DNA of 64,000 nucleotides from Vitellaria paradoxa. Its lineage: Eukaryota > Streptophyta > Magnoliopsida > Ericales > Sapotaceae. Positions 46,235 through 57,614 of the stretch are shown piece after piece. Below the pieces are notes generated by a model. That model was given only the letters and a program-made list of their open reading frames with translations, did no database searches and had not been told where the DNA came from. The DNA lies in the NCBI GenBank assembly GCA_019916065.1, contig CM034233.1, forward strand, positions 14,673,009 through 14,737,008, read 5' to 3'. Within the stretch, counting starts at the first letter, position 1, and every line of letters begins with the position of its first letter. Both the position numbers and the translations under genes were made by a program.

Positions 46235-49200
46235 TCATGCATAGTTCAATCTGAAAATGTCATTCAACACATAGAAGCTACCTTGTGGAGTTGGCATCAG
46301 ATGGAACATCTGGAGGCAAAAAGCACGAGAAGAAATTATTCCATGAACAGCAGAAATAACATGTAAACACTGCTGACTGACAATAACCAACCAAACTGCA
46401 CCTTAAAATAAGAGAAGAGAATTTGTTTTTCTTTTTGTTGGGTTGGGTGGAGTCTTTTTTTTTTTTTTTTGCACACGCGGGGGGCCGGGGGGAGACGGAG
46501 AGAGAGAACAATATGCATATGAAAGCATGTTCCATAAGATTTTAAACAGAAAAGTTCAAAGCTAGCTTGAAAATTGGAAAAAGCCAATTAGCTTGTATCA
46601 ATTATAGAAGTAATGGCCCCGAAGACCACCAATGATTGGACATGGCCACATACACTAATGGAAAAATATAAGAGATTTGGGATGGTGCAATTTTCATTGG
46701 AGGACTTTTTATCTTAAACATTCGAAGGGGCAACAAGATATAATTAAACATGGGTATACCTTTTTAATATACATCGGTAACAGTAATATACAAATTTATT
46801 AGGAAAAGAAAAATGGGAATCAAGAGGAAGCCACCTCTCTAAAACAAAACAAAATAAAATAAAACCATAAACCAACAACTCAAACTATCATATACTCTAC
46901 AAAGGACAAGAAGCAGAGTAAATCTTGATCCTCCACTGAAATCTTCTATACAATGTAAATTTAGAGCCTTGAAACAATCTTCTCTCACCCCCCCCCCCCA
47001 AAATATATATATATATATATATATAAAATAATAATAACAAGTCAAGCTAAACAAAATGGGGAGATTTTCCATATTACTTAATTTTATCAACACAAGGACA
47101 CCACCAAGCCTCAACACTAATGTTACCTCATTTAGAAAAACCCGCTGCATTCTAAAACAATATTGATGGGGTAAGCTTCTCATAGAATTGTCAAATATAT
47201 GTTTTTATATATAATGATGATATGTTAAAAATAATCAAGAAGATAAAGCAGTGTAGATATCAATTCATTATTTTCACAAGCTTTTCCAATGCAAATAAAA
47301 TATCAGTACAATATTTTCAGATTGTCAAATTTAGCATAATAAAGTGTAAGAGTACCACGTATTGAAACATGCGTACCAAAATGTGGATCACAGGAGGGGT
47401 AGTGTTTTTTGGAAACTACGTCCTTAACCCAAAAACAATAAACAAAAGGTGATTAATGGACTTACCATCCATTTTGCGTAAGTAGCACTTGTCAACAATA
47501 TTATTCCTCCTAGTAATAAATTTTTCAATGGTAAAAGTTTTCCTTGAATCGAGCATTTGAAATTATTCCAGATGTATTTAACAACTAGTATTTACAAATT
47601 CATTTGTTTTAATGAATTGATTATATATTTTTTTATTAAGTAACTTCTAAATTTTATTAAAGATGCATTTAGAAAATGCCAAAAAGCAAAACAACCAACC
47701 CCTGTACAATCATTACCCCAAAAAATGCCAAAAAAGAATTAACATCCAGGTCTATATTACCCTTTAACCAACTATATAATGTTGATAAAAGAGAACCTCT
47801 CAATATGTGCAACGACGTCCCTCTATCTTGAAAGTTTCTTCTATTTAGTTATTTCCATAAAAACCAAAATAAACAAAGCAGTGCTACCTGCCAACTTGTT
47901 TGCCTATTGATCCTACTACCCCACCAGGCTTATTAAGAAATTATTTGCATCCCACAGATTCATCCACTGCATTCCAAAGCTAGAAAACATCAAATCCCAC
48001 AATTTTGCTGCTGTCCACCTGCAATGTACAAATACATGATCCATGGATTCACCTTTTTCTTCGCACAAGTATCATCTGTTGACTAAAAGATGCCTTCTCT
48101 TAAGAATCCTTCCTCGCCCCACACAACATAGAAAGAATACCACTTTTGAGGGAACTTCTACCCCCAAGATCCTTCTCAGCGGAAAGTCCACCTTGCAATT
48201 CCCTTCCAAAGATTTATACATTGATTTCACCTCATACTCCCTTGAGTTAGTAAGGTTCCACCCATACCCTGTCATAGGATTCTTCAACCTTTACATGTTA
48301 CACCAAATCTAGCAAAGTGGTATCTCTCCATCTCCCAGTCATTCAAACTCCTAAAATGACATTCCAAACCTTCTTATCGCCAAGCCACTCCAAGCAATTA
48401 GCTGCCAAAGCCTCCTTGTCAACTGCTAGATCAAATGAATCTGAGTTTTTTCAATTTGCCTGCCTCGAACCAATTTGATCCTCAGAAACTTATACGTTCT
48501 CCATTACCAACTTTCTAAAAGATATGCTCTTTGACCCTTTCCAGCATTGTCTGATCCCCTTCCATTAGATGACCCCATGCTTCTCAACTCCCTCCCCAAG
48601 ATAATCCTCTAACATATTTTATCCCTTTCAATAGTGAACCTCCACAATCACTTCTCTGCCAAAGCTTTATTGCAGTGAGTCAAGTTTCCAACCCCAATAC
48701 CACCCTCTCTAATTGGATGCAAACTGTCCTCCATCCTACCAGATGGTACTTGAACCCTTCCCATAAATTCCCCCCCCCCTCCAAAAAAAAAAAAAAAAAA
48801 CTCACATTGAATCTTCTATGGCTTCTTCGCCACTCGTACAGGAATTATGAACAGCAAGTTGAATCAGATTTTAAATATATGTATATATATATATTACGCA
48901 TTGCATTACCATTCACTGAGTATTAAGCTCACTACTCCATATTAACATTTTTTAGGTGAGATGAAAGAGTTCTAGTCGAGCATTTTGGACTGGTTCGGAA
49001 GCTGTGACTTCACGAGTATGTGACCTGCAGGAATATTTAATTATTTGTTTTGGACTAGAGATTTCAAACCAATGTGTTGTTCCTAAAGTTTGGGCCCATT
49101 ATTGTAGTGATCGAGTTACTTGAATGTTTATGGAGATTATTTATTGACAGTATTATTCAGGATTTTGTTTTATTATCATTATAACTATTATTTGGGTTCA

Positions 49201-52200
49201 TTTCTATTCACAACCAATCTCATCCTTGAGTGGTCTAAAATGATGTCTTCCATTCATCTTTGGTAGAGTGTTGTCGGGGGATCAGTGGTGCCAAAGAAAG
49301 GAAGCACAACGGCACTAGGGTAGGAAGATTCTACTCGTGCGTTTGGGCACGCCAGGCAACCATAGCAAGTAAAGCGGACTAAATTCGGGCTGGAACTAGG
49401 TATTAGGACTACTAAGCCTAGCCCGATATTTCAGACTTCTATGAAATCCCAAGCCCAATCCTAGAACAAATATGTAAATCCAAACCAAACCATAAACCCA
49501 ATTAATTATATATATAATTAAAATAATGTAAATTATATTAATTAGTCATTCAATTAGGGTTGATTCTGTCTGAACTTGGGTCCAAGCCCGACTTGCAAAA
49601 AAGTTCAAGCTCAAACATACATCCAAACCCATCCCATAGGCAATTTCTCCATTGTTTAAGCCTATAAAAAAATAGTGCCAGATTGGTCGGGCCAACCTGG
49701 CATAGGTTGCCATGATCAGCTCTAGTGGCGGGTGTGCTTGGGTTGGTGGAGATTGATGTGTTGGTGTTGGTGGCTAACAAGCATGGCTAGAACAGTCGTC
49801 GGTGATGGAAGGAAATGATGGGGTTTGCGCTGCTGCTAGATTTTGGACCATCTTTTTTTTTTTTTTTTATTTGTTAATTGCTCTGCTACCAACTTGAGAG
49901 AGAGAGAGAGAAAATCGAAGGGATTTAATTATCCCTCCTCTCATGTATTAAATTTATAATCAAGGTTATTACAAGAAAAGGAAACTAGCATATATTCTAA
50001 CAAGGAATAATGTAATATTAGAAGAAATTTAGTTGTAATCATTTATTGATGATAGTGATCTTATATATTTTGGAGTTTAGAACAGAATAAATTCCTATAC
50101 AGTTTTGGGGGCTATTGTGGCAATTTTGGTAATAAATATTAAATTGAGGTTAATTTAGGGTTGTATATTCATTAAAGTGCTTATTTTATTGTAGTAGTAA
50201 AAGTTTGGTTTGGTAATTTTGGTATTAAACATTAAATTGAGATCAATTTAAATTTAAAGTGCTTATTTTATTGAAATAAATGGTATAAGTTTGGTTCGGA
50301 TGATTCCTTGGCACAATATTTTTATTTTCAATATTCATGCAAGAAGTGTATAATGAATTAGTCTACCTTATGCTAAAGTATTACTGGATCGTATGAGTTG
50401 CTTAAAGCGATTTAATTTGTGATGAGATTTCGAGAATCTATTGAATTTGTGTGTGATCGATTAGCATTGAGGAGTTGTATGATAGAATTGGTGCAATAAG
50501 CTATTTTAGGTGTTATAACACTCTAACAAGTCTTGGATTTGGTAAGATATCTTGCTTATGATTATCGGTAATTGACCAATAAAATGTGACAGTGAGTCTT
50601 AGTTGCCTAATAAATATTTTGAGGATATAGTTTGTACAAATTACAAATATTTGAGAATTTAAAGAAAGTGAGAATAGAGATTTGAGATTATGAATGGAAG
50701 TGAAGTTCTGTATTAGTAAGACATCTTGATTGTGATTATCGGTAATTTACCAATAAAATCTGGAAGAGTCTTTGTTGCATAATAAATATTTTGAGGATAT
50801 AGTTTGTACAAATTACAAATATTTGAGAATTCAAAGAAAGTGAGAATTGAGATTTGAAAGTATCAATGCAAGTGAAATTCAATCATGTATAGAAAATTAC
50901 TTACATATGGTTGGAAATAAGAGAGAAATGACGAAAGTTTTGGAATTAGAGATGCAGCGAAAGTCAGTTGGATCCTTAAGACAATGAAAATAATAAATTA
51001 TATTTTTTGATATCAAATTTATAAGTTGGATGCCTTAAGACAAATGATAAGTCTTGCATATTTAAGGCAAATTATCTTATTAGAAGATTGGTTATTGGTT
51101 ATGAGATAAAAGGGATCCAATTATCTTCCACTATAAATTTTGATGTGGTGCATATTGGAGAACCAAACACAATTTAATAATGGGAGAATTTAAGATATGA
51201 CTTTTGAATAAATTTATGAGGAGATAAATGAAAAATACAAAAATCTTTCTATTCATCACAAATAGACAATTTTCGAGGACAAAACTTAATTTAACGAGGG
51301 GAGAATGTGATGACTCAAATTTCTATAAGCCCGTTGTATTAAATAGATAAATTTTGGGGATCAATAATTTATATTGAGAGATTTTATCATTTGATATTGA
51401 GTTAGTAATTTTGATATAGATATTAATCCATGATTTGAACTGGTTGATATTATTTTAAATACTTGAGTGATGATAAGGTAGAGTGCCATTCAAGATATTA
51501 AAAAATATTATTTTCATTTTGTCACGAATTTAAGGATTCTATTAGTGATAGCACCGATAGGCCTATAACAATTAAGTGTAGACCTAAAAGGATCTGGATT
51601 CTTAACTAGGTATGAATGTTTAGATGCCTAATAAATTAGACTTCTTATATTTTATTTGATGAAGGAAATATAAGAGGAGATTAGGGTTTTTATGGGATGT
51701 CACGCGATGGAATTTCAGGTGATCGTTAGCATGCATATACAAGGAAGTTTCACAGACATGGAGATATAATAAAGATGGGAGAGAGGACGAGAAGATTTTA
51801 TTAAAAGCCATTAAAGCTTTGCTTTTCAAGTTGATGCGGAAGGAAGGAGTTATGAGCCCAAATGCCTTGGCTTCATGCAGTGGTTATTGTGCAGCATTGG
51901 TACGTCATTGTGAATTAAGGGCAGCAGGTTGCAATGTGTCTGGAGGCTGGAAGGGATTACTCAAATGATTTGGATTCCATATGATTGAGCCCATTATTTT
52001 TGTGTAGCCATGGTACATTATCGGATGAGTGTTTTATTGCGATAATCACCTACTAAGTTTTTCAATGCGTAGATTTCCTATTTTAGGCTATTTTGAACGA
52101 TTTATTATTTCTAAGCTGGACTTTTAATAATAGGTATTTTATGCAATTAGGACTAATCCCATGCATTTTTTGAATTGTGATTTTTGGACCTAAGGTACGT

Positions 52201-55200
52201 AATTTTGCTTTGCTGATTATGGTTTTCAAAACCCATTATATCTAATAAATATTTGAAAATCACAGATCATCCATACTATTATTATTTGTTTATTTGTAAA
52301 AAAATAACATACGGTTGATACGTTCAATTATTTATGCACTCGTTTCTAAAAATGTGCATATTCTCCAAAATTACAAATCGTATTGTTTTATTTATGAAAG
52401 TTGATTTTAATACCACATTAACGTTGTTTGATAGAATCTTTTAATTCCACATTAGTGTTTGATGAGAATATGATATTGGATTTGAATATTAAATTATTGA
52501 TATTGGAAAGTCCAAGGGAAAAGTTTTTCATGGGTGACTTTGGCAACTAAGAAACAGATCTACAGATGGCGACTCTAGTTTCTCAATGTGTAAGGAACAG
52601 TTTGTTTGGTGCATCCAGGTAACCTACACAGATTAATTTAGGAAAAAAAAAAATGCCGGGTGTGCCATCCTGTAAGTCTGATGATGGATCCGATTTGGCC
52701 TACATTGCCATCAAATTCTATCTGTGACATTTGCTATTTTGGTTTGCTTATGCCTTTGACCTCGGTTCTGGTATGATCTCGAATACTCTCACCACGTGAC
52801 AAATAATTTTTTTGCAATTATGTTATTGGTGAAAACTCGAAATGTGGAATATTACTATATTTTGGTTATTGGAAGCCAAAATTTTGGATTGATTATTACT
52901 GGCATTGGACTAGAACTGGTCGATTGGAATTATTTTGGGAATATTGATTTGTATATTTTTTAAATTATTCCACATATATTTGAACACTAGTATTTGCAAA
53001 TTCATTTGTATTAATGAATTGATATGTTGAACTGTTTTTTAGTGTGTGTGTATATGTATCTATTACGCATTGCATTACCATTCACTAAGTATTAAGCCCA
53101 CCACTCCATACTAAGACTTTTCAGGTGAGATGGAAGAATATAGAGCATTTTGGACTAATTTGGGACCATAACTTCATAAATCTGACCTCTTATAGGATAT
53201 TTAATTATTTGTCTTGGTCTAGAGATTTTAAAGTTAAACCAATGTTTCATTGTTGAATTTTGGGTACGCTATTGTATGTTGTTCCTAATAAGCTTGTGTC
53301 TATTGTGTTTAAATAAAAAAAATTAAAAAGTAACATATCAAAACCTGGACAAAATGCAAAATATCAAATTGATCAAAGCTAGCGTTTTATATAATGTCCT
53401 TAAGACAAATGCCCTCCACACTATTGCTTTGCAATTTCTTAGATGTCTATCTCCCAGGATGGAATGATCTTCCGAGTATAAATAGCAATATACTTGCACA
53501 ATGAGCCAAACATTGGATTAATATACTTTTTTGAATTTTCTAACTATATATATAGAGAACAACAAAAAAAGAAAGAAATCTAAATTCAGAGAATTGAATA
53601 ACTAAGACTGAGTTGAGGTTTGAATTTACAGAAGATAAGATGATCATTCGGAAGAGTCACAATATCGAATAGTCAGAGTCAACCATGAATGGGTGCATCT
53701 GTTCTTTGTATCAGAATAGGCATGCCTGGATGGTGGACAGGGCTACTTTGGAGCCAATTTATTCATTCATTCTTTATTCATTTTAAACACATAAGCATAT
53801 CGCTTCAATCTACTTGCAAAGTAGACACGCTTATACAATTTAATTAACCAATCAAAGAATAGGTCCCACTTTAATTTGGCTCTCAAAATAACCAATATCA
53901 TTGTTTTAGTCTAACAGTGATCAAGTTATTTTATTGTTTATGGAGATCACTTGTTGATAATATTATTTAGGATTTTATTTTGTTCGGTCTAATCTATGAG
54001 TGCGGTGTAACATTTGGGGTGGTCGTATTAATTATCTAGACCATCCATATAAAATCATCATCTAATTCAACGCTCAAAAATTAATGATCCTCTTATCAAA
54101 TTAATTATTGTTCTGACCTAAACAAACCTAGCATAAAATAATCTGATACAAAATTTTGATCCCATCATATTTGTAATCCCATTCATTATCCCCCGGTATA
54201 GCTTATTCCCCAAATCCCATGGGTGCAAACAAAATAACCTTAGGGTATTGAGCAATCAAAGATTCAATGAGAATCCAAACTGTGAAGAAATTGACAAATT
54301 GATTGGTCAATAAGGTAGCAGTAGTTCTGGTAATTTAATATAATTTCCAAAACAAAACTTTGAAGACTAAGATAATGAGGTTGCATCTGATTAGAAATGT
54401 CATCAGTAACTTGAAGATTAGAGAACATTTATTAGCCAGAAATGCCTGAAGCCAAGTCAACGGTCAGTGCAATTGATGAGATCAGGAAACCCAAGTGAAA
54501 AACCCTAGATCTACAAAGGAAATGGATCAATCTAGGCAGTCTGACAGACATTGAATTATGATAAAATGGATCGATCAATAAATTAAACCAAGACACCATA
54601 ACTAACCCATAGTTATGTTTCCACATCTGATTTCAAGTAAAGGAGGAACTAACTTCCACTTAGACAACCACAAACATAAACCTATTATTCCAGTAATCAG
54701 TATGAGAGCACCGGATTGAGATCCTAATAAGCATTTACAAAAGCGAAACAAAACAAAAAAATCTTAAAACATGCAGAAAGAATCTATCGAATCAACTAAA
54801 GACAGAAAGGTCTCCGGAAACCCTAACATATAACACATCGTAGGGTATCAACATCTTCAAGTAATTTCACCGATCAGAACAAAAGCATAAACACATGCAC
54901 ATTCTGAATAGGAACAGAAGGATTCGTGGAGTTTATGCACACCTGGCTGAACTTGAGGGCGTGCTGCTCCCCGGCGAGTTGGAGATTGCCGCTGACAAAG
55001 ACAAGCATGCCGCCGGCCGGGCCGGAGGGCTGACAATCGACGGTGGTGATGCTGTGCTGGCACTGCTGGAAAGGAAGGCTGTTGAGCTTGGCGACGATGC
55101 TCTGGGACCCTTGGATCTTCTGACCTTCGAAGGTCAGCATCGACGACTCCTGGTAGAGGTTCGCCAGCCCCGCCCGATTTGCATCGAATGTGGTGTAGTA

Positions 55201-55239
55201 ATGCTCCACGAACGCCTTCGCCACGGCATCTGGATCCAT
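46235..55239 (-). CDS. NTF2: Nuclear transport factor 2 (NTF2)
   Basis: Small dimeric factor that binds RanGDP and FxFG nucleoporins and carries Ran into the nucleus. Two coding exons on the minus strand: 55239-54943 (99 codons) and 46309-46235 (24 codons plus TGA), giving 123 aa, against about 122 in Arabidopsis NTF2. Exon 1 begins 'MDPDAVAKAFVEHYYTTFD', with 'LTFEGQKIQGSQSIVAKL' and 'TTVDCQPSGPAGGMLVFVSG'. Exon 2 is 'MFHLMPTPQGSFYVLNDIF' ending in RLNYA. The donor CCAG|gtgtgc at 54943/54942 and the acceptor ccag|ATG at 46310/46309 join in phase 0. The intron is 8,633 bp. A run-on reading of exon 1 ends soon after the donor without the conserved C-terminus. No damage seen, so it is probably functional. 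Confidence 0.93.
47626..48870 (-). mobile_element. L1-type LINE fragment (ORF2 3' end)
   Basis: Minus-strand translation gives the end of an L1 reverse transcriptase ('PIREGGIGVGNLTHCNKAL' near 48690) followed by a zf-RVT-like region at 48072-48287 ('YEVKSMYKSLEGN', 'VPSKVVFFLCCVGRGRIL') and then 'CKEKGESMDHVFVHC'-like sequence. Stops and indels are frequent. The 3' end faces left and ends in a T-rich stretch at about 47626 (poly(A) on the minus strand). It interrupts an LTR-like repeat seen intact at 52960-53100. Confidence 0.75.
48770..48800. repeat. Compound homopolymer C13A18
   Basis: 'cccccccccctcc' followed by 18 A inside the L1 fragment of the NTF2 intron. A shorter tract, C12A3, lies at 46988-47002. 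Confidence 0.85.
50541..50885. repeat. 174-bp tandem duplication
   Basis: Two copies beginning 'gtaaga.atcttg' then 'gattatcggtaatt' (50541 and 50715), with 'gaggatatagtttgtacaaa' in each. Internal to the gypsy-like remnant. Confidence 0.85.
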
Positions 55240-55310
55240 CGCCGCCGCACGGATTCTCGCCCCTCCTCTGCACTTAGCTTTCAATTCACGCGATATCGCC
55301 TCGCCCACCA

Positions 55311-56200
55311 CGCAATCTAGAAATGTGATTGATATTGAATTTTGGCCGATTGATGGACGAGGATTCACTATTGTGTCGTCGCAACTATGTAAAAAAAAAA
55401 TACTCCGGTCCATAAATATAGCGAAAACTGTAAAATTCTCACACGCAATCAAAAAATGTGATTGATATAATTTAAGGTAAATGATGGAAGAGGATTCACA
55501 TTGAAATGAGACAAATATGTAAAAGTAAAAATACTTCGGTCCACAAATATTTGTGTTTAAAGTAATAAAAAATAAAATAAATTATATTTTCATACATCAC
55601 GTAATTTAAAATTTTGATTGATGTAGAATTTAGGATGATTAATGGAAGAGAATTTAAATAGTAGTAAATATGTAGAAATATTTTAGTCCATAAATATTTG
55701 TGTTTGGAGTGATAAAAAGTGAGATAAAGCGAAATCAGCTATAAATTCGTAAATCGTACAGTAAAATAAAAAGTGAATAAATTTTAAAAATTGATATAGA
55801 ATTTAGGGCAATTGTTGGAAGATGATTCACTATTGTAATGTGGTAAAAATATAAAAATAAAATATTCCAATTCATAAATATTTGTATTTGGAGTGAAAAA
55901 ATAAAATAAATTGTAAATTCATAAGAAATTAAGATAAAATAAAAAAAGTTGTGGGTTCATACACCATACAATCTAAAAATGTGATTGATATAGAATCTAA
56001 GGTAATCAATGGAAGAGGGTTCACTATTATAATTTGATAAATATGTAAATAAAAATATTTCGGTCTACAAATATTTGATAAATTGTGAGTTTGTAAAAAA
56101 TAAAATAAAATAAATGAGATAAATATAAATATTTGATAAATTGTGAGTTTGTAAAAAAAATAAAATAAATGAGATAAATAAAAAAATAAAGTGAAATAAG
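55311..56200. repeat. Tandem repeat array forming the NTF2 promoter side
   Basis: At least five diverged copies of a unit with 'aaatgtgattgatatagaat', 'ggaagaggattcac', 'taaatatgtaaaaat' and 'ggtccataaatatttgtgt' begin near 55320, 55446, 55600, 55786 and 55970, with spacing about 125-190 bp. The nearest copy starts only about 70 bp upstream of the NTF2 start codon. Confidence 0.8.
55411..55420 (-). promoter_or_regulatory. TATA-like element upstream of NTF2
   Basis: Minus strand 'tatatttatg', about 175 bases before the start codon, inside the first unit of the tandem array. Other units have a similar 'aaatatttatgg', so a promoter role is an inference. Confidence 0.35.
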
Positions 56201-56282
56201 TTACAAATTTTTTATTGATTTGTAAATCAAAGTAAATAAATTTTAGATTTTTTCCAATCTCACACCAAACGCAACTTATTGC

Positions 56283-56364
56283 CGTCGACAGCAGGGTTCG
56301 AACCTGCGCGGGCGAAGCCCAACAGATTTCAAGTCTGTCTCCTTAACCACTCGGACATATCGAC
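56283..56364 (-). tRNA. trnS-UGA: tRNA-Ser (anticodon UGA)
   Basis: 82-base class II tRNA read on the minus strand. The acceptor stem GTCGATA (56364-56358) pairs with TGTCGAC near the 3' end, with one G-U pair. The D arm 'CCGAGTGGTTAAGG', anticodon loop CTTGAAA with TGA, long variable arm around 'TTGGGCTTCGCCCGC' and T arm 'AGGTTCGAACCCT' are all present. No encoded CCA and no intron, as expected for a nuclear plant tRNA-Ser. No strong T-run terminator follows directly. It lies between NTF2 and HK3. Confidence 0.95.
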
Positions 56365-56875
56365 GGTCGTTTTAGTTCCACTAAAAACTAATATAAATAA
56401 ATTAAATTAACTTTTAATCAAAATTATCTCTGAATGGGGTTGTGGTCAAGCTCCTGACGATGGTTGACATTACGACTCACCTCAAAATTGGATCCGGGTC
56501 AAGTATTGAAAACCCACCGCAAGTCAGGGTCTTAAAGTGAATTTTCATTAAAGGTCTCCCTATTCTCAACTCATCAAAATTTAATTTTTTATTTGTTTGA
56601 TAATTTTTAAATATGTTACTTGTATCAATACAAAAATAAAAACATTCACATTAAATTTCTAATGACGTGATGACTTTATAACTTAAATGCCTATACCTTG
56701 CAGAACGCACGGTATTTGGATTATAAATTTATGTAGTAAAAATAAAATAAAATTATTAATTCACATCTTTTTTAAAAATTAAATTTATTAAAAAATTTTT
56801 AATCCAATAAAAAACAAAATAAATTTAATTTTTATTTCGTCATACTTTAACTGTCAAGAGTGCAAAAAACATTAA
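56365..56875. other. AT-rich intergenic DNA
   Basis: Between the tRNA-Ser gene and a MITE; no frame or RNA structure recognised. Confidence 0.6.
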
Positions 56876-57210
56876 GGGGTTATTTGGTTTGTTTTTCTAT
56901 TTTCTGTTTTTTATTTTTATTTTTTATTTTCTGTTTTGAACTCATTTTTCATTTTGTACTTTTGAAAATAAAAAAAAATAGTTCAAAATTCATTTGATTA
57001 CTTATATTTTTAAAATTTATTTTCAAAAATTAAAAATAAATTTACATATGAAATGAAAAATGATAAAAAATCATTTTGAGAGTTTTTAACCAAAAAAAAA
57101 AAAAATCTCATGACAAGGAAAACAAAACATTTTCTATCTTCTCATTTTGAAATTTTTGACACAAAACAAAAATAAAAAATAAAAAATAGAAAAACAAATC
57201 AAATGTCACC
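56876..57210. mobile_element. Tourist-like MITE, 335 bp
   Basis: Flanked by the trinucleotide TAA on both sides (56873-56875, 57211-57213), the PIF/Harbinger target duplication. Inverted ends 'ggggttatttggtttg' and 'ggtgacatttgatttg' match 12 of 16 and the similarity continues into 'tttttctatttt'. The interior is T/A-rich and non-coding. Confidence 0.7.
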
Positions 57211-57614
57211 TAAGATTTCAAGTTATTGATGAAGCCAGTCAAATCTCAGACTTATTTAAGCTCGCTTAGTTTGTGGGTATTTTATTTAAAATTCACTTAG
57301 TTTAATAAACAAATAAAAACGACATTTTTTAGCAAGTTAAAAAGCTGGGTTCTCAGCCCTAATCACAATATATAATTTGACATCCCAAAAAATTCAACCC
57401 TGGCCTGGGAATGCACATTCACCTCAGTCATCTGCAGCTCACAAGCCATAACACATAAGAAAACAAAGTTCATAGAAGGCCACCACTGTTTCTTAGATAA
57501 TGGTTAAACCAAGAGAGAGATTGAAAAATTACTCCAACCACTTTCCTGTGATAATTACATGAGTTCCTACTTAAAACAAACCTTGGAACAACTCCAACGA
57601 GAAAAATGAGCTTC

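Larger units (their letters stand above)
47555..54000 (+). mobile_element. Degenerate Ty3/gypsy-like LTR element with later insertions
   Basis: 'ttttcgaggacaaaac' followed by 'aacgaggggagaa' and 'tgtgatgactc' at 51270-51317 matches the typical 3' end of gypsy pol, polypurine tract and 3' LTR start. Two related LTR-like segments flank it: 47555-47625 plus 48880-49180, and 52960-53285 plus 53926-53995. They share 'attacgcattgcattacc' and 'tttatggagat'. The first copy is split by an L1 fragment and the second by about 640 bp of unidentified DNA. No readable pol survives, so the class call is tentative. Confidence 0.5.
46310..54942 (-). other. NTF2 intron (8.6 kb), transposon-filled
   Basis: It holds a T16 plus G-rich tract (46454-46497), C12 tract (46988), an L1 LINE fragment (47626-48870), a degenerate gypsy-like element (about 47555-54000), a (GA)n near 49900 and a 174-bp tandem duplication (50541-50885). 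46500-47550 and 54000-54860 show nothing recognisable. Confidence 0.8.

Noticed and set aside
54857..55273. 138-codon minus-strand frame overlapping NTF2 exon 1
   Set aside because: Arg/Gly-rich shadow frame; the NTF2 frame is the conserved one.
54895..55320. 141-codon plus-strand frame antisense to NTF2 exon 1
   Set aside because: Antisense shadow of a GC-rich exon; no independent similarity.
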